Assembly: GCA_003194525.1 (NCBI GenBank)
Contig: NBIV01000199.1
Location: 1-64,000 of the forward strand
Source of the DNA: Gracilariopsis chorda
Taxonomy: Eukaryota; Rhodophyta; Florideophyceae; Gracilariales; Gracilariaceae
Direction: 5' to 3'
DNA: 64,000 bases
In this document: piece by piece, positions 34,699 through 46,656 of the stretch
Layout of the letters: every line of letters starts with the position of its first letter
Position numbering within the stretch: the stretch's first letter is position 1
Notes under the pieces: model-generated
Told to the model about the DNA's origin: nothing
Database searches by the model: none
What the model saw: only the letters and a program-made list of their open reading frames with translations
Program-made: the position numbers and the translations under genes

Positions 34699-35069
34699 CG
34701 TGTTAAGTAGACAACTGTACTTGTATTTGTAACGGAATAGATCAGAGAAGGAAGGAAACCAAAGAAACAAGCTGTATGCTTCACAAGAAGTTAAGCTGGA
34801 CAGTACGCGCGAGCGAAACTCCATGCTGGAGCTTTTTACAGACGGCCATGCATCTTTGTTGAAGCATGGCCATTTGCAGGTTTCGTTAACTGCGTAACCG
34901 TTTTCTTCTGACGGTGATAAGTGGCAAAAAGCTGGCAATGTCATATCATCTCCAGAGTTTGTCATTCTGTCAATTCCTAGATCCTCCCAGTTTGCCATAA
35001 CGTAAGATGGCTCTTTTGGAAAAATCATTGCTACGAAACACCAGACAGATCTCTTTTCGAACACGCGTG

Positions 35070-35330
35070 TGGTTGCACAAGCCCCCTTACAGGGCAGAAC
35101 CAAAAGTCAGGAAGAGGCCCATTCGAAATCAGATATATGGCTCCGCGCATGTGTGATTGAACCCTGTTAGTCACCCCTGGAATCCCGAGCTGTACTGGCT
35201 TTGAAGGGGGACACGACTTGGAGGTTTTGTCTAAACTATTGCTGGCTTAATGCCGTGACGAGTAAGGATACATAACTTATCCGTTGCATGGACAAGTGCG
35301 TCGATTCACCGCTCTGCGTCTTCTTCGATG
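35070..35330 (+). pseudogene. pol: Old fragment of chromovirus RT
   Basis: Collinear with 22040-22330 of the intact element: the same run of words (CCCCCTTACAGGGCAG, TGTGATTGA, TGTACTGGCTTT, TTAATGCCGTGA, GCATGGACAAGTGC) is present with many substitutions. It is an older insertion of the same or a sister family. Confidence 0.75.
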
Positions 35331-36770
35331 GCCAATGCAGCGACATCTTTGCCATCAAACGATTGATTCTTTATTTCGCATAGCAACATGGCTTTAGACG
35401 GGAAGCCAGAGCCAATTGAGACGAAGCATACTGTGCTTTCTCTGCCGCTTTGCCACGACAGCAGTCATCTCTAGTTCTACATAGGCAGCAGTTCACTTCG
35501 TAATTCGAGAATTCTCCGATTACCGTCAATGTAGTTGCTACCTCAATTCCACTCCAGGCAATCGGAAGCAGTGCAAAGTTTTGTAGCTACCACACCGTGC
35601 TCTCAATCAGAGTTTGTTTTACCACGACAAGCCGCACCACCGACACAGCTGCTTTGCGTGCGTACTATGGATCGATGTGATTCATCAGGCATGCGTTCCC
35701 TGGAACAGCGCGAGGCCAATGCAGACTCCTCACAGACACAAATGTGCCCCAATCAGGTAATGACAAAATCTGTGGCTATGAAACTGACACCTCGACGTCC
35801 CGCTCAACCCTACATTAAGAAAAAGAAGCGACTACAAGAGATATTAATCCTGTAAAATCAGTGGAAAGAAGCTTGCAATTGCTCGTGTGAAACGTAGAGG
35901 CCAGAAATTGATGGATATGCTAAAGATGAATATGAATTCAGGATCAGGCGCATCGCACATCGCAACGTTAAATGGAACACTCTTTGTTGCCAGTGCAAAT
36001 CTTGCTGCTCTCTTGTTCGATGAAGTTGGTGGCGACCGTTGTCGACATTCCGTACTTAAAAATTGTGCCATTATCGGGATATATGTGTTTAGTACTCGGT
36101 TTCAACTGTATCAAAGAGGGACTCTCATTCTATCGAACTGGAGGCATTGGTAGCATCAATGCTTAACACCACGAAGTCCTTCTCGAAGCTTGTCGACAAC
36201 GGTGCGCAGCGTTTGAACCTGTGATTCACTACCACAGGCCGGTAAACAAGCTCGGGTTCGGTGTTGCCTAAACAACACCAACTCGAAGATGATTTGGGTG
36301 TAGGTAGGACTGTAATGCCTGGTCACGAGATGCTACTGCTGCTAGAATGAGGGCAATGAGCCGCCTCTACATCAGCCTCATGGCTATCGGGCGGTGTTTG
36401 AGTGAACGTGGTTTTCGTGGCGCCGTAAATAGCATTTGTTTTGATATAGTTTATGGATTGTGTATCGTAGAGCTTATCATATAAAGTGACAAGCAATGTA
36501 TAACCGTCTTCGTCGTAGAGAGTTTCCAGTTAGATAATTTCATTTTCACATGCTCTCGACTTTTGAAAGTGTTGAGGGAACAACGTACGCATGTTAAAAT
36601 CAAGGGCTCTGCTGAACATGTTTGGAGTTTGATTCAGTCCCACCATTCGTGTTCTGTAGTTTAAAAGAGAAAATAAGAAGTAGTCGGCCACTTAAGTTAT
36701 CCACTCTTCTTTAACCGAATTCGATCCCCGAGCCTCGAAATGCAGGCTCTTCACGCTTTTATGCCCCACT
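35331..36770. other. Decayed DNA, no confident gene
   Basis: Plus frames at 35535-35855 and 35887-36153 are open but unrecognised. The minus strand around 36540-36300 weakly resembles the linker of a Copia polyprotein; I do not call it. Confidence 0.35.
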
Positions 36771-36915
36771 CCGCACTTTGGTGCAAAGAAGTTGCGTTTT
36801 CGTTGCAGATGAGAATTTGTGCGTATTCTTACTCAATCAAAGTGATCTGAGAACTTTTGATTTGGAACGGATGTTGCGTGTCTGCAAACGCAGATTAAAT
36901 GACAATTCTACCCTG

Positions 36916-37175
36916 TTAGTTGCCGTAAAGCATTTCCAGCCTCTCATAGAGACCATTACTTTCTGGAAATTTGGAGTCATGCATTGAACTAGGCTCATTC
37001 AAACCACACGCAGTAATTGTTCCCATTGGAAAAAACTTTAGCAAATTGCCCACGTAGAGATCATGCTCCCAACCGTTATAAAATATTCTTCGAACCAAAA
37101 CATCCCCACTGCATTGCAATCTCAACTTAACGCCATCCACGAATCCATACACACATATCAAGGGCGGGTAAACAG
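36916..37175 (-). pseudogene. Harbinger-like transposase fragment
   Basis: The minus frame keeps the DDE core words YGFVDGVKLRL, FYNGWEHDLYVGN, FFPMGTI and SSMHDSKF...GLYERL, the order and spacing of the central Harbinger DDE_4 domain. Both ends are missing. Confidence 0.72.
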
Positions 37176-37241
37176 ACTCAATCGGAGCACATCAGGTTTT
37201 GAATTCATTTGCCGTTAGCATTCGACTAATTTCCTTTATTG

Positions 37242-37316
37242 ACAGAGGCGATCTTCGTGGTTGTTCTGTTGATCAACCCTTGTTCGTATCGTGTTCGATA
37301 TTGGAGATCTTGTAGC
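37242..37316 (+). repeat. Left copy of 76-bp direct repeat flanking the recombinase retroelement
   Basis: Nearly identical to 43154-43229 in the same orientation. The core ATCTTCGTGGTTGTTCTGTT and the following bases are conserved with about five substitutions. It is followed by a 25-bp tandem duplication (37305-37354, ...GTAGCTCTTCAACTTA... twice). Confidence 0.85.
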
Positions 37317-37446
37317 TCTTCAACTTATCAGATCCTGTAGCTCTTCAACTTAGCTCGTAGCTCAGCATTCTGACCCGCAAACTACTAGCTTAAGTCTCAA
37401 CCCCTCTGCACTACCCCACGCCTTTCCTACTGCTTTCCACCCGCGT

Positions 37447-38400
37447 TTGTCCAGACGGAGCCTTGCGCATCACTCTCTCGCCAACGCGCCATTTATTGAC
37501 GCGTATTCTGACTGTAGTTTTATCGTTTCCCGTAGCACATTCTTTGAGGAGAATCCTCTTGTTGCCGCGTGCGTGAACCAATCAACCAGGAACAAGTATA
37601 CACCTTTGCTAATCTCTTTCTTCGGCTCCAACGCCTTTCGCACCCCCCAGCGTTTGACGTTAGAACAGCGACTCGCAATCTATATACAGGAACAATACAT
37701 GGCAAACTCGAAACCTGGACGAAGGCAGCAAATATCCAACCTTTTGTATATGATTTTTGCTGATGCTACCATCACTCAAGCATTCTCTTGGGCTATCCAG
37801 GAAGATTGCTGGTTGGAATCATATCAAACCGTCTTGCTCTGCAGCTCCACTTACCCGTCAGATTGTATTTACGTTTGCCTATTCGTTGTTGGGAAAAGGT
37901 TCTGTCAAATTTGCTGCTGTTCTTTTGCTCTCCTTCGGTGCGTCCCTACGAGACTCGGAAGCTAGGCAGCTCTGCTGAGAGCACATTGCGCTGCCTGGCG
38001 ACATCCGTTTATCCAGTTACGGATCAAGCAGCGCAGGTGTTAATATCGTCGACGCAAAAACCTCTCTCCAGACAGGACGCTTGCAATTTGTGCCGACTAC
38101 GGATCCAGAAATCATCACGTTCTTGGTCATGTATCGCGAAGCAAACCCCGAAGAGTCCGTAATTGCACCCAGTTTAACGTACAAGGCCTATCAGAACAGT
38201 TGTAGATTGGGCTTCTTTCAAATGAGTGAAGCTCATCATAGCGCAGTGTAGGGGGCCTCTGTCACGAGCAAATACAATCGGCACAGGAATCTGCCGGGAG
38301 TCCGTCTTGGTATCCAGGGGGATCTGGGTTTACTTAAATAGGGATATTACGCGACCTTTGGGATACTGAGGTCTGTGAGCGGAGGTCTTTGTCAGCTTAT
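37447..38400 (+). pseudogene. Tyrosine recombinase of a DIRS-type retroelement
   Basis: The N-terminal part reads like a SAM-like DNA-binding domain (NQSTRNKYTPLLISFFGSNA). At about 37905-37975 a catalytic-arginine motif is visible (LLLSFGASLRDSEARQL). Further on, in another frame, are TSLQTGRLQFVP and an HSA-type motif (SEAHHSAV) where HxxR is expected. The Arg of HxxR and the terminal Tyr are not preserved in frame, and there are frameshifts near 37960 and stops after 38230. Such recombinases integrate circular DNA copies of DIRS-like elements. Position 5' of Gag is unusual. Confidence 0.65.
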
Positions 38401-38923
38401 TGTAGTGCATGTATCCTCCGTTTCTCGTGACAAACTTGTACGTGTTCTCACAACAGTATCGAATCCGCCGCTGATTTCTTCAAGATAACCAACGCCAGGC
38501 TTACAACACACGCCGCCCGCATAGGCAAGGCCACTGAAGATTACATCAAAGGTATCTCAGTCGAGCAAATCGCTATCAACGGTCGCTGGAAATCTCTTAC
38601 GTCGCCTAGATATTATCTGGACAATGGCAAGTCTTGGATACTCAATATGAAAATACCCGCAGATGGGCAAGCCTGCATCAAGTCCAGTGCTCTCCATCTC
38701 CAAAACGTTTTGCGACGGTGATCATAGGCCCACGGCGCACCAAGGTTTCTGGACGCGAGTTTCGTTCTTCGCTGCCTCCAAGTAGATACTCTGTGTAAAC
38801 GTCCAGCCCTCCGCCGTCCGCCCATCTCTCGACCTCACTTCTCATTTTCTTCTCGCTATATATCATCTCCTACCGCACACCTCTCTCCACTTTCTTATAC
38901 TTCTCCCTACTCTTAGATCTGAA

Positions 38924-40489
38924 ATGGATTCCTCCATTCCGCAGATTCCACACCCACCAACGTCACAGCACCCTCCTATTCCCTCCACTATCGCACCTCT
39001 CAACCCTTCGGAGTCCCCTCTCCTTCCCTCCCAGATCGCTCCCCTGGCCATTCCAATTATTGAAGACCCTCCGTCTGCAACAAACCATGCCATCCTCCTC
39101 TATGGAAACCTCAGACCCAAACCCCATGATTTCTATCTCTCCAACCTCTCTGTCATGCAACTCAAGACTATCTCTCAAAGCGCTCCGCCGGAACTCAGGA
39201 CAAGTTTGGGCCCCTTTCCCCCTCGTGACAGCCTTCTAGGAGACGTTTTCCGTCTGCGAGACCTAGAACTGGCAGCGGCATCAAGCGCTAGCGCAAGCGA
39301 TCACCACAATCACACCAAGCTCATGAAGACGACCCCAGCGCAAATCATGTCATTGGCTCGAGACTATCTGGAGCAACTGAAAACTCTAATGAAATCCTCT
39401 ACCAAGGCAGATCCGTCCCTTAAACACCGTATCGTTCCGGAGAGCAATCAGTTCGAAGCTGCATCAATAGCCATTTCGTGACTATTGCCCGCTGCTCAGC
39501 AGATACATTCGGCTCCAGCCCAACCATCGCAACCTCCTTACCATCCAGCGGCACGCGTCTTGCCACCCCAACCCGCGGCGGCGAATGTCTTTGCCATTCC
39601 CCAGTCATCGAACCAGATGAACCCCGGAAATGATGATTCGGACAACTTGGACGACGATGGAGAACTTCCTCCTGCGAAGAAGTGAAAGCCGGTCATCAAC
39701 CCAAAAGGCTTCTCCGTGGGAATAAGCAACTCGTACAAGTCTGCCTTATCACAATACCCAGGAAAGGGAGCGATGACTACCAGTCTGAATGTAGACGAGT
39801 TAATGAGGATGGCGATCCTCTCTCTTCTTATATCCCACGGTACCGATTTCATGAACTTTCTCCAACACCACTTTAAACAGTGGAAGAGGCCACCAAGCAA
39901 AGTTCCCACGGCACAGGAAATGGAAGCTCTAAGCATCGGAAGGATGATCTACCTCGAAATGCTCGTCCGCGACAATCCGAAGCAAGCCTTGGAGCAAAGT
40001 CCGTCTCTCGAAGTTGATCTAAGGCGTCTGTACACCATACTGAGGGTCCAAGAAGATCTTGCGACAGGACTGCACACCGACTGAAGGGATGCATGAGAAG
40101 AAGTCCATCATCTCTTGGAGACAGTAACGCAAGAAACTGTTCGATCCCAGGAGCTCGACGAAGCGGTCACAGGAAAGTTTCGCTTGGAAAACGGCGCCTG
40201 TCCGCCATCAAGGCAATCCAAGAGTCTCGCGCAAGGAACCGACAGCCTCGCTCCCAGCGCATCGACCGGGCGAAGCAAAGCGAATTCAAAGGTCCGTCTT
40301 ACTAGCACAGAGCCAGTAAGCGGAGTCCCAGAGACACTATCAAAGGGATTGACTCTAAGGAGGGCGCATACAGCCCTGTCGCAGATATTTGTAGCTCACG
40401 TTCCGACGTTACATCCAGTCTCCACTTTCTCATCAACAGGAAATGTTTCTGCCCGCTCGGATGTGGGCTCAACATACTTAATAGTGTAG
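38924..40489 (+). pseudogene. Gag-like protein of the recombinase retroelement, four in-frame UGA
   Basis: A single frame of about 520 codons, beginning with a Pro/Ser/Thr-rich N-terminus (MDSSIPQIPHPPTS), runs through a helical region (MSLARDYLEQLKTLMKSSTK), a second Pro/Gln-rich linker and an acidic run (NDDSDNLDDDGE). A basic PAKK-UGA-K sequence, a helical domain (about 39740-40080) and a Ser/Lys-rich end follow. It is interrupted by UGA at 39479, 39683, 40082 and 40091 and by nothing else. Replacing the second UGA by Arg would make a classical basic nuclear-localisation-like stretch. Position between recombinase and RT supports a Gag role; no named family is recognised. Confidence 0.55.
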
Positions 40490-41049
40490 ACCATTTCGTC
40501 CTTAGATGTCGCCGAAGAGCGGCATCCCGGCGTCGAGAGCTCCCGCCTCTCCGAGAGAGGCAGGGCTCTGACGCCGATTCAATAGTAGAACATGGCCAGA
40601 AAAGCTGTTGGTGCATCTAGAGAGAGAGGGGTTCTTCTCAATGTAACCCCTACCGTAGTCTTGGAATTAGAGACGCGAGCTCATAAAAACACAAACACAC
40701 ACAACCGCTCCCGAAACTGAAGCGGTTTCGAACCTCTGTCACCCCACTCTTTCCCCTTCCCGAACTATCTTCTCACAACACCTTGGCCTTGCAACGCAAC
40801 TCGATCATAGATGCTCTCAACCACCTCTACGAAGGCCGCGATCATCAGCAACAGATTCTGATGCGGTCAACACTCTTTCAGCATCACAGCTTTCAGCACA
40901 TACCATGCTTCTGGAGTCTGCTACACGAAATCACGCTAAACCCGATATCAACCTCCACGACAACCTTCCCCGTATGCAGTTCAAATTAATCAACCAACGT
41001 CGGCTACCGAAGACGTACGAGTTATGTTCGGAGACCCATCCGACGTCCT

Positions 41050-42874
41050 TCAGTCGCGGCGTATTCAAGTCAATCATTTCGTCAAGAATTGCTCTTCCTC
41101 CAAACAGAAAAGCCCCGGATCGCTCTCAATCCCATTGCTGGATTGCAAAACTTCCGCAGGAATCTCGGAAGTTCTTCTCTGAGAGCATACCGTCCCTATT
41201 CGAACTCGAACTCTATCAGTCTCTCTTTGAAAACCCGAATACCGTGGCTTGCAGGTCGTCCTGCCCCCAAACCTGTTACGTACGCAACTTGGCGAGACTA
41301 TCTCACACTCTTGGAGTGATTGCATGCTTCTGGCATGCTCTCGTGGTCCGTTGTATCTCAGGGGCAGGCCCGCTACTCGAAACTAGCGGATTTCATACAG
41401 ATAACACTGTTCGCCGTCACAAAGTCACCTGAAGAGGACCGCTTGATCTCATGGCCTAGGATACAGAACCATCTGCTGTCTGATCCACCGCACACACATC
41501 TACCAAGCCCCGATTTATTTCAATCCATTATGGTCAAGTCCCCCTCTCTCTCGGCCTTCAACTTCGACGTCGCCAACATGTTCCACAACATCGCACTACT
41601 GCAATGTATCTCCATGCTCTTCCCGCTGCCCAAAGTCAAACTCTCCGATCTGCCCCCACCGCTTGTTACCTTTCTTCACAACTTATACCCAGGAAAACTT
41701 CGACCGAAAACAATCCTTCGGCCATGTCAGGCGTTTATGCCGATCGAGTTCAAGTGGTCTGTCTTTGTCAGTCACACCTTTGCGAGCAAGTTACTACAAG
41801 AAAGTTTCCATATGCTAGAGCCGCTTAGCCCCGCCCGGCCAGCTTCGGATGGTCTCCTTTCTATCTCAGAACGCCCCTTTTCTCTTGTTCCAAACAGACG
41901 TTCTGCTCCAGCATATCATAGCCAACATTGCCGTTGTGGTTAGCAATTGGCCAGCGGAGTCCGTGCTGCTGCTCTGAAGGGCTATGAGGATGGTTTTCGC
42001 TGCAAGTAAGCTACCCGTCAAACTTTCTAAGTCTTGTGCATTCGGCCAAGTCATTTGGAAGACGTTGCCGTTCATTTGATGCGTATGGAACCTAGAAGAA
42101 GGCACAATATATCCACACCCGTCTAAAATCGAGACCATCTCCCCTATTCTCAGCTCGCTCGCAGCGTCAGTCGAAAAGGAGGAGCAACCTTTCAAGTCAA
42201 TAATTGGAAAGCTGATCTGGCCTGCTGTCCTTCAACGTCCCATCCTATCATGTCTAAATTCTGTGTTTCGGCTCGAAGCCGAAGCGTCAACTTCCAGGTT
42301 AACATTAGGATCCTTGGCAAAGCGGGGGATACTACTAGTCTCAAAACTACTCCCAATGGCACAAGTTATCCCATCAATTACTGTATCTCATATTGAGATT
42401 ACCTTGGACGCCTCACAGCTGGTAGGTGCGGTCATGTTTGCTGAGTTCCCCAGCGAAACCTGCGAAAGGCTTTGGCTTCTCTCGGAGAAGCGTCGACACA
42501 CCTGCCCATGCAATTCATCGACGTCTAATCCATTTTCGTCCTCAGTCGAATCAATCTTCTCTTTATGCAACTGGAAGCTTGCAGTCGTGCGCAAGTGGAT
42601 GAAACACGAGAACATCAATGGCCTCGAGGCAGCCACCTGCGTCATGGCTCTCAACTGGCTCATCAACAGAGGCATTCGTTCTTGTCGAGTAGTTTTCTTT
42701 ACCGACTCTATGGTCGCACTCGGAGCTTTTATAAAGGGTAGATCGTCATCTATTCCTATTCTTCTACGGTGTAGAAGAATGGCTGGATTGGAAATTTCAG
42801 CCCAGATTCGGCCCGCTTTTCTGCATATTTTTTCAGAACTAAACGCCGATGACAAGCCTTCTAGGCTTATGTAA
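41050..42874 (+). pseudogene. DIRS-type reverse transcriptase and RNase H
   Basis: RT frame 41089-41943 (with one UGA at 41317) keeps LFAVTKSPEEDRLISWPRIQN and FNFDVANMFHNIAL. These are the fingers and the first catalytic Asp (in FDVANMFHN) of DIRS/YR-retroelement RT. Around 41905-41945, after a frameshift, the second catalytic box appears as HIIANIAVVV, with the Asp of xDN lost. RNase H (42263-42874) keeps ITLDASQLVGAVMF, INGLEAATCVMAL, VFFTDSMVALG, KGRSSS and a final NADDKPSR. RNase H itself is open, RT is broken. Confidence 0.78.
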
Positions 42875-43153
42875 TCTATTGTGAAGATCGGCGATACGTT
42901 GGCATTCTATTGCATACTGGACTGGGAACACGATTGATCCTCTGGATCATCCTGTAGAATCTCAGTTTAGTGCTGAGATCTTGGTGATGGTTTGTTAACC
43001 TACACCTTTTCCTTTCCAGATGTAAAAGATCTGTCGCTTGGCAACAGCCTAGAGGTGAACAATAATAGTTTTTCAATGGTACAGCAGAAGTGGACTTATT
43101 TGAGCCAATTCATGGCCGTGAAGAGCTACAGGACGTCCGGCCGATGCCACTTT

Positions 43154-43229
43154 GGCAGAGGCAATCTTCGTGGTTGTTCTGTTGATTAACCCTTGTTCTT
43201 ATCGTGTTCGATATTGGAGATCCGGTAGC
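43154..43229 (+). repeat. Right copy of 76-bp direct repeat
   Basis: Matches 37242-37316. Together the copies bracket recombinase, Gag and RT/RNase H, so they are probably the terminal or split repeats of the element. Confidence 0.85.
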
Positions 43230-43784
43230 ACTGCATGCCTTTTTAAATAGCAGTCATTATTGCTGTAGTAGAGGAATAGAAATGGATTTTGTTGGTGCGG
43301 TTGGTCCGGGAATAGATGAATGAACTTAGTCGGAGCCATGCAGGGCATCGGAGAATAGGATAGGAGTTCAAATAATAACTATCGTTACAAAACCCATATG
43401 ACATACGAACCAGTATTTTTACCAAATCAATCGTAAAAACCAACGCAAATTCCAGAAGCTACACCAACGTTTCTTAGAGCACTTAATGAGTGATGTTCCC
43501 GGTGAATCTTTTAATACTGTGGGGGTCTTGCGTCTGGGATTGCTAAAAATTGGAGATTCAGAAGTCGCGGCAAAACGCCAAAACCGAAATGCGCATATAG
43601 TGCAGTGGCCATTCTGTGTTTTCAGGGGATGCCCAGAACATCACTATTCTCAGGAATTTCGATAACGCACTCTCGATGCGCATTTGAATGAAAAGGCCAT
43701 TGTTGAGTTTGAGCTACTGTTGCTGCGTCGCGCACATATCAATATGATGCACATGTATTTCGAGCTGTATCTAGGCTTTTCCTT

Positions 43785-44015
43785 TCCTTGAATCGCCAAA
43801 GAACAATCCTGGACCTCCTTTTGATTTTGTGAAACCTAATTCTTTCAGCACCTGAGCATGCATCTTTTTCCAAGCCCTTAACGCCTGTTTAAGACCGTAG
43901 ACCGCCTTTAAGAGAAAATAGACATGGTTTTCCTTCTCTTTTTGCACAAAATTTTCAGTTTGAGACGTCTGGATTGTCCCTTCGAGCTTTGATTTTGATA
44001 ACTCTTCATCAAGTC
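43785..44015 (-). pseudogene. pol: Copia RT scrap
   Basis: The minus strand reads LKAVYGLKQALRAWKKMHAQ and then LGFTKSKGGPGLFF, the conserved region before YVDD of Copia RTs, preceded by a decayed LDEEL word. It belongs to a different Copia family from the array at 1-11107. Confidence 0.75.
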
Positions 44016-46650
44016 TTTTTTGAAGTCAAAGTGCTATGAGTTGACTTGTGGTTGGTGCATGTTGTATTCGGGATATATAGCGTTTTCTACACTCTTTATC
44101 GAGGTCAAAGTGAAAGATTCTATCTTTATATCCTTGGTGGTTGTCAACCGTCCTACGCGTTCTTTATTCACCTTGAAACCTTTTGAAATTTCAACCTTCT
44201 TAAGGTATACTTCTTTATATGAAAATAGTAAAACGAGTACAAGGTAGCTTCAACAGTGGATGCGTGTGTAGACTGACTGGGTCGATGGCCTCTTTACTAG
44301 GTATCTTCTGCCCAAACAAGAGCGCTTAAATAAGCATTCAATCTACAGTTTCGCGCCCTTTGGATATCTTACTGACACAATCCGAATTACTTGACCGATT
44401 TGAGTTCCATTCCGACGACCATTTGCAACACTAGAATATTTCTGTTGCAGTAGCAGCCGCAATATATCTAGGATGCTGATTTTTTCCATATGAAACCTGC
44501 AACAAAGACGTACCTGTAAGAACACTAAGACAGTCTGCAAGCTTTCCTACAGGCTTGTGTCTCCGGTAGAATGGAGTAAGCACCTTCGAGATGTGTCGAT
44601 CGTAGCAATACATCTCATGAAAAGGTGGTCAAGTCTGGTGTTCTCTACAAAGAACTAGCTAGACCTCTTGTCGTATCGCGTTCTCAGCTATGGGTTACAA
44701 AAGATTCTTATACGTGGTCACCTTAGTGCAGTGGAACACACAAATACTTAGAATCGTGCTTGGACAGACTTCCAAGGTCTTCGTGCTTGCCAATTCTTTG
44801 CCTTTACTGTCGCTTTTGCGCAGGAGAGTTACATGCTATACGCTGGCGGATACAGATTCAGTGATCGGGCTCTCCACGCTTCCACCAATAATTATCGTCT
44901 GAAGGTTTCTTCCTTTCGTATTCCTTCATAAAAACAAGATGAAATCATTTTTCTGGGTATAATACCATAAAAATAAGAACCATCCTACCATTGTGGCGTC
45001 CTCAGCAGTACTCAGAACTCTTGAGGGGGTATTATACACCATCACCTCTATATCTGGCAATTTGAGGAGGTAGTAGAGGGGCCATTGCTTAATATTTCAA
45101 GAGCAGAAAGTAACAATTGCAAACAAAGCAAACCCTACTCAATATGGCGAATGCTGAACAAATCAATCCTTGAAAATGGTACATGTCGTTGTCTTGAGAT
45201 TTTGAGTACTCATCTTTATTTGGAATAAATCTAGAGCCAACTCGTGTTGCACGATTCTTCTTGGCTCAGAGCTCCGTCCGAGTTTCCATCATCCAAAATC
45301 GGGTGAGTCTTCTAGGCCCGCCTCTATTTCTGGTTTCGCCGTGTAGCGCATGTGTTCTTGACATTTCCTTTCCTTTTCTCTGAGGATTCACTCCGCACAC
45401 CAAAACAGAGATGATGAAAAACCAACCACAATCTCAGACACTGAAGTACAGGCAGGTGTTCTCCAAGAACAGCTCCTACACTCTTGCATTGGAGAGCGCT
45501 CTCTCACCTCTGCAATATTGCCGGAAAGAAAAGTATAGGCATTGTAACACTGATCACGGAAGTAATGGAGAGCTGGTGAATGAAGTGGTGGGGTGCCTTC
45601 TCTCTCGAAGGGCTCCATCATCTTCACGTCTTCATAGCAAACTACAGACTGTCTTTGAGTCACAACATCTGTAGAATGAAAAACTCTTAACGGCTAGAAG
45701 AGACACTAAACGTTACTACACGAGCTTATAGTGCTACGAACTTAATTCTACTGTCGACAACTAGCTTGAAGTCTAGACTACATGTGACTGGACTGGCTTG
45801 AAGTGCTACATGCGTGATTGTACTGTCCTCGAATAGATTGTAGTGTTACACGCATAAAGACAAGAATACTGTCAAAGAGGAAGAAGCGTATGCACGAAAA
45901 AAAGAGCCACAGCAATGCTTGCAGTTCTCGTACTAAAAACGGAAAATGACATGTGTTGAGGAGGAGGCCAGAATACGGTTCTTGTAACAGGTACCTTGTC
46001 TGTGGCTGACAATAGGTGTCTGGTCTGTGTGGAACTGACATAGATACTCTGGCTGGGACTGAAAATAGGAAAGAGATGTCTCAAAAGAGGCGCTGTGTGA
46101 AGGAACGGTCGCAATTATGGAATTCAAAGTAGGGGAAAGATCGCAAATATGGAATCCAGTAGCGTATATAATGCGGGAGTTTGCTTGCCTCGGTTCAGAA
46201 TAGGACGGTCATCGACCACTCAGAAGAACAGTTTTGTAAAGGAATATCCCAGTTGCAGTTCTCCAAGGATAGTTGATTTCCCATGATACCACAAGAGTGA
46301 GCGTGCAAGAACAATGCCATAGTTTTTTTAATGAACTGTTTCAACTACGAACAAAGAATTGAGCTAATGCAAAGGGAAATCATTGTCCGAATAGAGATGA
46401 GCAACAAACCGCGCTTTCCGTTTGAAGCTGGACGTACTTTTGTGATGATAATGCCTAACTTGAACTAAAATAATGTCATGACGAATGTCTGTGAATCATT
46501 TCTCTTTGCTTTTTGTACATATAGATTCATAACAAAAAAAAAACACACACTACTAATTAAGCGGAACCGGTTGCAGAGATTCATAGTGTGGCCCACGATA
46601 TGATTGTCGATAAGCATATGTTTTCCAAGCCGCAGTGCTCCTAGCTAGGA
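44016..46650. other. No recognisable gene; a TATA-like motif near 46155
   Basis: Short frames only. A TATA-like word (GTATATAATGCGGG) lies at about 46157-46170 without an obvious gene after it. An A-run and an AT-rich tract lie near 46530-46560, downstream of the minus-strand secreted-protein gene. Confidence 0.4.
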
Positions 46651-46656
46651 GGCAAC

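Noticed and set aside
36300..36600. Possible Copia integrase-RT linker on the minus strand
   Set aside because: Only vague similarity (LYDEDGYTLLVTLYD and a Ser/Pro-rich stretch); no catalytic motif, so I did not call it.
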